Assembly: GCF_900240295.1 (NCBI RefSeq)
Contig: NZ_OEQB01000010.1
Coordinates: forward strand, 1 to 38,020
Length of the DNA stretch: 38,020 bases
Direction: 5' to 3'
Source of the DNA: Megasphaera vaginalis (ex Bordigoni et al. 2020)
Lineage (GTDB): Bacteria; Bacillota; Negativicutes; Veillonellales; Megasphaeraceae
Below, in pieces: positions 32,939 to 38,020 of the stretch. The notes under the pieces were generated by a model, which was not told the DNA's origin, did not search any database, and worked only from the letters and a program-made list of their open reading frames with translations. The position numbers and the translations under genes are program-made. Numbering within the stretch: the stretch's first letter is position 1; each line of letters begins with the position of its first letter.

Positions 32939-33856
32939 ATGTCTTTTGCAGAAGATGTGAAAAATGAAATTGCCCATTATGCGGCGGAAGATGCTGAATG
33001 CCGCAAGGCGGAAATGGCGGCGTTGTTCTGCATGGGCGGCTCTTTGCTGTCGGGAAAGGACGGTCATGTCGGCATCGAATTCAGCACGGCGAATAATGCC
33101 GTGGCGAGAAAGGCCTTGTCCATGTGGAGAGAGTCTTTTTCCTTGCGTCCCGAAGTGCGTGTACGCCAGGGGCTGAAATTGCGGAAAAAAAATTATTACA
33201 TCGTCCGCGTTCACCCATCCGCTGAAGGAACGGCAGCGTTGCGGGCACTCTCCCTTTATCCGCAACTGACGTCATTTGCAACGCTGAATCTCAAAAAGAG
33301 CGGCTGTAGTCGTGCTTTTTTGCGCGGTGCGTTTATGGGCGGCGGTTCCGTCAATCAGCCGAAAGTTGATTACCATTTGGAACTGATGACGAAGCATCTC
33401 TCGTTTGCCGAACGCCTTTTAAAGATCATGAAGCGGTTTCATTTACCGGCAAAGATGACGGACAGAAAGGGAGAGTATTTAGTATATATCAAAGAAGGAG
33501 ACGGCGTTTCCGATTTTCTTCACTATATCGGCGCCAATCAGGCGTATTTGAAATTCGAGAGTGTGCGCGTTATGAAAAATATGCGAAATAATATCAATCG
33601 CGTCGTCAATTGCGAGACTGCGAACTTGCAGAAAGTGGTAAATGCTGCCGTTCAGCAGCGCGATGATATTCGCAGGATACAGGCGTCCGGCCGCTTCGGA
33701 GATTTGCCGTCGCGTTTGCAGGAGACGGCAGAGTTACGGCTGAGAAATCCGGAGGCCTCTCTCGGTGATTTGGCAGTCCTTTCGGGGGTGACAAAATCCG
33801 GGTTGGCTCACCGGTTTAAAAAATTATCGGAAATTGCGAAACATTTGGAAGGATAA
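32939..33856 (+). CDS. whiA: DNA-binding protein WhiA
   Basis: 305 residues from ATG 32939, the second of two adjacent ATGs and the one at better spacing (7) from AAGGGGG; it gives the standard MSFAEDVKNE start. The N-terminal half is the LAGLIDADG-like domain (RAFLRGAFMGGGSVNQPKVDYHLEL), without nuclease activity, and the C-terminal half is a helix-turn-helix (RLRNPEASLGDLAVLSGVTKSGLAHRFKKL). WhiA in Bacillota affects cell division and chromosome segregation rather than sporulation only. It closes the conserved rapZ-yvcK-whiA run; an unknown secreted protein follows 3 bases later. Confidence 0.95.
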   Translation: MSFAEDVKNEIAHYAAEDAECRKAEMAALFCMGGSLLSGKDGHVGIEFSTANNAVARKALSMWRESFSLRPEVRVRQGLKLRKKNYYIVRVHPSAEGTAALRALSLYPQLTSFATLNLKKSGCSRAFLRGAFMGGGSVNQPKVDYHLELMTKHLSFAERLLKIMKRFHLPAKMTDRKGEYLVYIKEGDGVSDFLHYIGANQAYLKFESVRVMKNMRNNINRVVNCETANLQKVVNAAVQQRDDIRRIQASGRFGDLPSRLQETAELRLRNPEASLGDLAVLSGVTKSGLAHRFKKLSEIAKHLEG

Positions 33857-33859
33857 GAA

Positions 33860-35113
33860 ATGATACATGCATATGCACGTTGTAAACATCTGATTTGTGT
33901 GTTGGCCATGTTGTCGGGAGTGACGCTGGCATCTGCATTCGAACCGGGCCTGAACACGCCGGAAGTCATGCAGAAAATCGTTACGGCTGCAATGACGCCG
34001 CTGGCTGTTTCCGTTCCCGCCGATAAGGGCACCTTGCTTTTTTCCGACAGCCCGGAATATGCGGAGCAGAGCGGTATCCTATACGGCGATGAGGTTTCCG
34101 GCTCAGTTCGCGTCTATTTCTATCACGTTAATGAAAGCAGCGGAGTTAAAAAAATCGTCGTTGTCGGAGAAAACCGCGGCGATCATGATGTTCGCGCTGT
34201 CGTCACTAAATATCAATATTCCAAACCCAGCGCATCGTATTATCATGTCGGCAAAGATCTTTCAACTGCTTACTATGAAGGAACCAGCGGTGTCCGTGCC
34301 GTTATGGTGCCGGCGCATGGCGCGGCGGTATTGGGCGACCGTCTCGATAACGTGCGGATCTGGTCGGGTCAACTCTTTTCCGGCATTGTCGATTTGGAAC
34401 TGGAGTCGCCGCTAGTCATTTCAACGGTGATGCTTCCGGCTGACGCTGACACACTGTCTTACCTGAAGCGGGCTGTCGTTCTGCCCAGTGACGCGGCGAA
34501 ACTTCGCGGTACCTTTACCGGAAAAGATCGGGCGCTGCATCTGCTCGCCCCGTACAGGCCGAAGGAGGGAATCGGCTATATAAAAATTGGCGATGGCGCA
34601 GAAGATGCGTTTCTTCAGGGAACCGACGTACTTGACCGGCGGCGCTCCGAAAATACGGGGAACTACGGTGTCGATTATACGATTCAGGCCGCGACGAAAG
34701 GAAGCGGTCTCATTCATCTCTATTTTAATACGCAAGGCGGCGAATATTCCGGCGTTGTCGAAGTGCGCCGCCGCGATAAAGCGGGCAGGGAACTGACGAA
34801 AATCGTTGAATTGCCGCGCCAGGGGGACAGCATGGGCTATGACAATGCCTATGCTATGGAATATGTCGACTCGTTTTCGGCGGGTACGGAAACAACGCTG
34901 CATATTATGCCGCCCGGTGCAGCTAATTTGCCGGTCAGATTTATTTTTGTGCCTGATGGCACGGTGCGGCAGATCATTAAGGATGTAAAAGAAGAAGAGG
35001 CGCAGGGCCAAGGGCAGGAAACTACGCAGCCACCGAAAACGTCGGAGGATAAAAAGAATGCGGCGGCGTCAGACTGGCAGACGATCAATTTACGAGAACG
35101 CCTCGGCCTGTAA
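33860..35113 (+). CDS. Secreted protein of unknown function
   Basis: 417 residues. A signal peptide (HLICVLAMLSGVTLASA, cleavage near residue 26) is followed by a soluble, beta-rich region with repeated patterns such as GSVRVYFYHVNESSG and GSGLIHLYFNTQGGEYSGVVEVRR, suggesting two related beta domains (about 40-200 and 210-360). A low-complexity Glu/Gln/Pro/Lys linker (about 373-400) leads to a final DWQTINLRERLGL tail. No lipobox, membrane segment or SLH domain is seen. I recognise no family. It starts 3 bases after whiA, with GGATAAG as a weak ribosome binding site, so it is probably co-translated with it. A role in the periplasm or at the cell surface is likely from the signal peptide; nothing more can be said. 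Confidence 0.75.
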   Translation: MIHAYARCKHLICVLAMLSGVTLASAFEPGLNTPEVMQKIVTAAMTPLAVSVPADKGTLLFSDSPEYAEQSGILYGDEVSGSVRVYFYHVNESSGVKKIVVVGENRGDHDVRAVVTKYQYSKPSASYYHVGKDLSTAYYEGTSGVRAVMVPAHGAAVLGDRLDNVRIWSGQLFSGIVDLELESPLVISTVMLPADADTLSYLKRAVVLPSDAAKLRGTFTGKDRALHLLAPYRPKEGIGYIKIGDGAEDAFLQGTDVLDRRRSENTGNYGVDYTIQAATKGSGLIHLYFNTQGGEYSGVVEVRRRDKAGRELTKIVELPRQGDSMGYDNAYAMEYVDSFSAGTETTLHIMPPGAANLPVRFIFVPDGTVRQIIKDVKEEEAQGQGQETTQPPKTSEDKKNAAASDWQTINLRERLGL

Positions 35114-35191
35114 GTCACTGCAGCCGGTTTATCCCTAGGCGCCGGAATCGGCGGTTTGTGCGCGGCGTAGAAAAGGGCGAGTTGATGACTG

Positions 35192-35233
35192 AAAAACATC
35201 CCTTCATTTTTTGAAAATGAAGGGATGTTTTTT
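35192..35233. terminator. Bidirectional terminator between the forward and reverse operons
   Basis: The arms AAACATCCCTTCATTTT and AAAATGAAGGGATGTTT are perfect complements with a 4-base loop; T-runs on both strands let it stop the forward run and the convergent amino-acid-binding protein operon. Confidence 0.93.
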
Positions 35234-35241
35234 ATGGTTCA

Positions 35242-36033
35242 TTATTGATCATCAGCTGACGGCGCCGTACCAAACCATTTTTGATAGAGTTTGGCATATG
35301 TCCCGTCTTTTTTCAGTTCTTGCAGGGCCTTATTGACTTTGTCCCGTAACTCCGGTTTATCTTTGCTGACAGCCATGGCGACACCGCGACCTTTAATCGG
35401 TTCACCGACGATCTTCAATTTGGCGCTGCCCCCTTGATTCAAGTAATACATGGCGACGGCGCTGTCAATGGATACGGCGTCACAGGTTCCGGCTTCAAGC
35501 TCCATCCAGCCCTGGCTGTTGGTGTCGAACTGCTTCAATGTGGCGCCGTGCTCGGCGGCATGATCGCCTGCCTTTGAGGCCACTTGTGCACCGACGGTCT
35601 TGCCGGCAAGGGAATCGAAGCCGGTAATATCCGTATTGTCATTACGTACGACGACGCTGTAGCCGCCGTGGAAGTAAACATCTGTAAAGTCGACTTGCTT
35701 CTTCCGTTCGTCAGTAGCATCCATGCCGGCGGCGATTAAATCGATCTGGCCGCTGCGCAGCGCCGGAATCAAGGCGTCGAAACCGAGATTTTTGACTTCC
35801 ATCTTGTAGCCGATTTTGTCGCAAATAGCTTGCGTCAGATCAATATCAAAGCCGACATCTTTTTCATTTTCCGTAAATTCAAAGGGCGGGAATGTCGGTT
35901 CCGTACCGACGATGATCGTCTTGGTGTCCTTAGCGGCATCTGTTGATTTATTCGTGTCGGAAGTGCCGCAGCCGGCGAGAAGTGTGACGGCTGCCAGGGA
36001 AGCAACTAACATGGAAACGTATTTCTTTTTCAT
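35242..36033 (-). CDS. Amino-acid ABC transporter substrate-binding lipoprotein (paralogue B)
   Basis: 263 residues. MKKKYVSMLVASLAAVTLLAGC is a lipoprotein signal with the cysteine at 22 as lipid anchor. The mature part is a family-3 binding protein: PTFPPFEFTE at the start, DIDLTQAICDKIG, FDALIPALRSGQIDLIAAGM, and a C-terminal KNLKKDGTYAKLYQKWFG-like stretch (ELKKDGTYAKLYQKWFG). The usual Arg and Asp that hold the amino acid backbone are present (R in ALRSGQ, D in GTCDAV). It captures a polar amino acid outside the cytoplasmic membrane. GGAGG lies before the start. It is the last gene of a three-gene reverse operon and very similar to paralogue A. Confidence 0.92.
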   Translation of the reverse strand: MKKKYVSMLVASLAAVTLLAGCGTSDTNKSTDAAKDTKTIIVGTEPTFPPFEFTENEKDVGFDIDLTQAICDKIGYKMEVKNLGFDALIPALRSGQIDLIAAGMDATDERKKQVDFTDVYFHGGYSVVVRNDNTDITGFDSLAGKTVGAQVASKAGDHAAEHGATLKQFDTNSQGWMELEAGTCDAVSIDSAVAMYYLNQGGSAKLKIVGEPIKGRGVAMAVSKDKPELRDKVNKALQELKKDGTYAKLYQKWFGTAPSADDQ

Positions 36034-36046
36034 TGATAAATCCTCC

Positions 36047-36682
36047 TTAATCTAATTCAGCTAATGTTTTGATGATCTGCACATGAGGCCACGACGCGAA
36101 GGCTTCGGCGCAGGTAACGCCTGTCAGTACGGCGGTAAAGTCTACTTGACCGTTTTTTGCCGTTTCGGCGTCAATGAGACTGTCTCCGATATAGAGAATC
36201 TCCTTATTCCGCAATGAATAGCGTTCTTTAATCTGATTCAAGCCTTGCGGAGATGGCTTGGCCTCGCTTACATCTTCCATACCGATGACGCAATCAATCA
36301 GGTTGGTGATATTGTCTTTCTGGAGCGTTTGATTGATACGCGCACGCGTTTTGGTAGAGACGATACCGATCAATACCTGCTTCTGCTTCAGGCGTCGCAA
36401 GCAGGGGATCGTTTCGGCGTATAAGCGAGTATTTGCTGTCATGTACTTATCGGAATAGCGGCGACGATAAAACTCGATGAGTTCATGAATCCTGCTGCTG
36501 TTCGTTTCGCCCGTCAGAATGGCCGTTGAATCGTACATCGTTTTGCCGATTGTGGCGCGAATACGGTCTTTGCTCACCGGCGGATACCCTTCGTCGGCAA
36601 GCAGCATTTCGAAACACATGACGATGCCTTTTTCGGAATCGGCAAGGGTGTAGTCAAAGTCGAATACGTAAGCTTTATACAT
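36047..36682 (-). CDS. HAD-family phosphatase (phosphoglycolate phosphatase-like)
   Basis: 211 residues. Motif I is FDFDYTLADSEKG with the nucleophile aspartate at residue 9 and the general acid at 11; IGIVSTK supplies motif II (Ser), K in EAKPSP motif III and GDSLIDAETA motif IV. The short helical cap between residues 15 and 80 is C1-type, as in Gph and PpaX. Substrate unknown: phosphoglycolate, pyrophosphate or another small phosphate ester. Its ATG immediately follows the stop codon of the upstream binding-protein gene, and the next one starts 13 bases later, so it is a fixed part of this operon even though a phosphatase has no obvious role in amino acid uptake. Confidence 0.88.
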   Translation of the reverse strand: MYKAYVFDFDYTLADSEKGIVMCFEMLLADEGYPPVSKDRIRATIGKTMYDSTAILTGETNSSRIHELIEFYRRRYSDKYMTANTRLYAETIPCLRRLKQKQVLIGIVSTKTRARINQTLQKDNITNLIDCVIGMEDVSEAKPSPQGLNQIKERYSLRNKEILYIGDSLIDAETAKNGQVDFTAVLTGVTCAEAFASWPHVQIIKTLAELD

Positions 36683-37462
36683 TTACGGGTTCTGCGGTTC
36701 TTTGCCGAACCATTTCATGTAAATCTTGGCATATGTTCCGTCGGCTTTCAAATCGGCAATCGCTTTGTTCACCTTTTCCAGCAGTTCGGGATGGTCTTTG
36801 CTGATTGCCAACCCCATACCCTCGGCCATGATCGGTTCGCCGACGATCTTCAGGTCATTGCTGCCGCCTTGTTTCAAATAATAAAGGGCGACAGAGTTAT
36901 TGATGACGACGGCGTCACAAGTACCGCCGGCCAGTTCCATCCAGCCTTGGCTGTTGGAGTCGAACTGTTTTACAGTGGCTCCCTTTTCCTGTGCATAATC
37001 AACCCCCTTGGTGCCGACTTGGGAGCCTACGGTACGGCCTGACAGATCATTGAAACCGTGAATATCCGTATTGTCTTTGCGAACGACTACGACATAACCG
37101 CCTTGGAAATACGGCGCCGTGAAAGAAACCTGTTTTTCCCGTTCCGGTGTGACATCCATACCGGAAGCGATCATATCGATCTGCCCGCTGCGCAGAGCCG
37201 GAATCAGGGCATCAAAGCCCATGCTTTTTACTTCCGCCTTCATGCCGATTTTCTCGGCAATGGCTTGAGAAAAATCAATATCGAAGCCCACATATTTGTC
37301 GTTTTCCGTAAATTCAAAAGGCGGGAATGTCGGCTCCAACCCGACGATAAGCGTGTTTTTTTCTTTATCTGCTGTTTTCTGATTATCTGAAGAACCGCAG
37401 CCCGATAAAGCTGTAACGGCGGCAAGCGATAACGCTGCTAAAGCCAATACTTTTTTGTTCAT
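36683..37462 (-). CDS. Amino-acid ABC transporter substrate-binding lipoprotein (paralogue A)
   Basis: 259 residues from ATG 37462, the second of two adjacent ATGs and better spaced (7) from AGGAG. The lipobox is LSGC; EPTFPPFEFTENDKYVGFDI, FDALIPALRSGQIDMIASGM and LKADGTYAKIYMKWFG repeat almost exactly in paralogue B, showing a gene duplication. It should bind a polar amino acid. It is the first gene of the operon, behind a TTGTAT-17-TATAAT promoter. The permease and ATPase that must work with it are not in the window, so the two receptors may share a transporter encoded elsewhere. Confidence 0.93.
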   Translation of the reverse strand: MNKKVLALAALSLAAVTALSGCGSSDNQKTADKEKNTLIVGLEPTFPPFEFTENDKYVGFDIDFSQAIAEKIGMKAEVKSMGFDALIPALRSGQIDMIASGMDVTPEREKQVSFTAPYFQGGYVVVVRKDNTDIHGFNDLSGRTVGSQVGTKGVDYAQEKGATVKQFDSNSQGWMELAGGTCDAVVINNSVALYYLKQGGSNDLKIVGEPIMAEGMGLAISKDHPELLEKVNKAIADLKADGTYAKIYMKWFGKEPQNP

Positions 37463-37509
37463 CATGCATCTCCTTTTTTTTAGGATAAATAACTTGTAAA
37501 CTTTTTATA

Positions 37510-37538
37510 ATTATACATACTTTTTTTTGTAAATACAA
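37510..37538 (-). promoter_or_regulatory. Promoter of the binding-protein operon
   Basis: On the minus strand, TTGTAT (37538-37533) and a perfect TATAAT (37515-37510) with a 17-base spacer, about 45 bases before the start codon. Confidence 0.65.
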
Positions 37539-37601
37539 GAGGAAATTGCGATAATATGGAGAAAATTTATACTGTGTACACATGGAAATAAAAAAGGATA
37601 A

Positions 37602-37825
37602 TTATAAATCATAATATAAAAGAACGGTTGTTGTAGATTTGTCAAAGATATGTCGTACATTAAGGTGAAAAAGAACGCGGGACCCAGTATGTAAGGCTGG
37701 ATGGGCCGCTGAGTGCGATACCGTAGCGGTGCGGTTGTGCTCCAAAGTGCGTGTCATCCGGGACCATTGGTGAAGGCCGTTTCGATATCGATATGCATTG
37801 CCCTTAAAAAGGGGCTGTGATACGC
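37602..37825. other. Structured non-coding stretch upstream of the rRNA promoters
   Basis: GC content rises sharply after about 37660 and several local hairpins can be drawn (CCGCT/AGCGG at 37707-37729, GCCCTT/AAGGGGC just before the first promoter, CGATATCG near 37785). Reverse-strand reading frames here have no ribosome binding site or motif and are probably accidental. No known RNA recognised. Confidence 0.4.
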
Positions 37826-37854
37826 TTGACAAGGAGGAAGAAGTCTGATAGAAT
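37826..37854 (+). promoter_or_regulatory. rRNA operon promoter P1
   Basis: A perfect TTGACA and TAGAAT with a 17-base spacer. Confidence 0.85.
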
Positions 37855-37860
37855 GAACAA

Positions 37861-37887
37861 GCTGTTGATGGCGCGAGCGCGCACAGC
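37861..37887 (+). other. Hairpin between the two rRNA promoters
   Basis: GCTGT and ACAGC enclose a GCGC/GCGC inner stem. It would form only in transcripts from P1, ending before P2. Confidence 0.5.
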
Positions 37888-37900
37888 AGCAAAAAAGATC

Positions 37901-37929
37901 TTGACAGACTAGGAATAGTTTGGTAAGAT
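37901..37929 (+). promoter_or_regulatory. rRNA operon promoter P2
   Basis: A perfect TTGACA and TAAGAT with a 17-base spacer, 75 bases after P1. Tandem promoters of this kind are typical of Bacillota rRNA operons. Confidence 0.85.
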
Positions 37930-37956
37930 AAACGAGTCGCCAAACGGCGGCGTGGC

Positions 37957-38018
37957 CTTTGAAAACTGAACAATGCAACGAATGAAACGCCAGAGTGCAG
38001 GTCTCAAGAAATTGAGAC
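37957..38018 (+). promoter_or_regulatory. rRNA operon leader (start of pre-16S transcript)
   Basis: CCTTTGAAAACTGAACA at 37957-37973 is the widely shared antitermination/processing leader before 16S genes in Bacillota. A perfect stem GTCTCAA/TTGAGAC with a GAAA loop follows at 38001-38018. The 16S rRNA itself is not in the window. Confidence 0.75.
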
Positions 38019-38020
38019 AT

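Noticed and set aside
37626-37821. A tRNA or other classical RNA gene
   Set aside because: I could not draw a cloverleaf with a TTCGA-type T-loop and acceptor stem; the GTTCGA-like bases near 37781 lack partners.
37602-37973. Reverse-strand reading frames across the rRNA promoters
   Set aside because: They cover consensus promoters and the rRNA leader, have no ribosome binding site, and are of the kind often mis-annotated upstream of rRNA operons.

Overview
The window looks like chromosomal DNA of a Bacillota bacterium with mid-range GC. The best guess is the diderm class Negativicutes (Megasphaera/Anaeroglobus-like), from four things: SepF/YlmH/DivIVA division genes beside a secreted SLH-domain protein, AddAB instead of RecBCD, the Fe-S two-subunit L-serine dehydratase, and a T-box leader. 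The genus is a guess. No phage, insertion sequence, CRISPR array or tRNA gene was recognised.

Layout. 1-153: 3' end of tuf and its terminator. 443-9069: an accessory catabolic locus, made of a LysR regulator transcribed away from an operon of two YdiB-type shikimate/quinate dehydrogenases flanking a TIM-barrel dehydratase/isomerase-like protein, then an Old-Yellow-Enzyme-type Fe-S flavoprotein, a YdiN-like MFS transporter and, past a terminator, a second MFS carrier of the organic-anion type. Gene content closely resembles the LysR (QuiR)-controlled quinate/shikimate-to-protocatechuate genes of Listeria and the ydiN-ydiB pair of E. coli. 9298-13034: an ECF S component, an ADP-ribosylglycohydrolase with an IclR regulator, and a radical SAM protein of unknown function. 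13186-21785: addB-addA (recombinational repair) followed by sdaAB-sdaAA (serine to pyruvate). 21855-24058: a small reverse-strand protein, then a strong promoter and a T-box leader that carries two complete T-box/terminator modules behind one Stem I, controlling a sodium:solute symporter.

24192-35113: a long co-directional housekeeping run: radical SAM protein, pgeF, yggS, sepF, ylmH, divIVA, SLH protein, Cof-type phosphatase, rapZ, yvcK, whiA and an unknown secreted protein. It links cell division, envelope maintenance and central carbon/cell-wall precursor control. 35242-37462 (reverse strand): two paralogous amino-acid-binding lipoproteins with a HAD phosphatase between them and no permease or ATPase. 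37466-38020: regulatory DNA with tandem consensus promoters and a leader typical of an rRNA operon, whose 16S gene should begin just beyond the window.

The points most worth a second look are the duplicated T-box module, the hydroaromatic-acid operon with its doubled dehydrogenase in a probable anaerobe, the unknown radical SAM gene behind an ATTGTC inverted repeat, and the unknown secreted protein after whiA. All assignments were made by reading motifs by eye; no database search was run.
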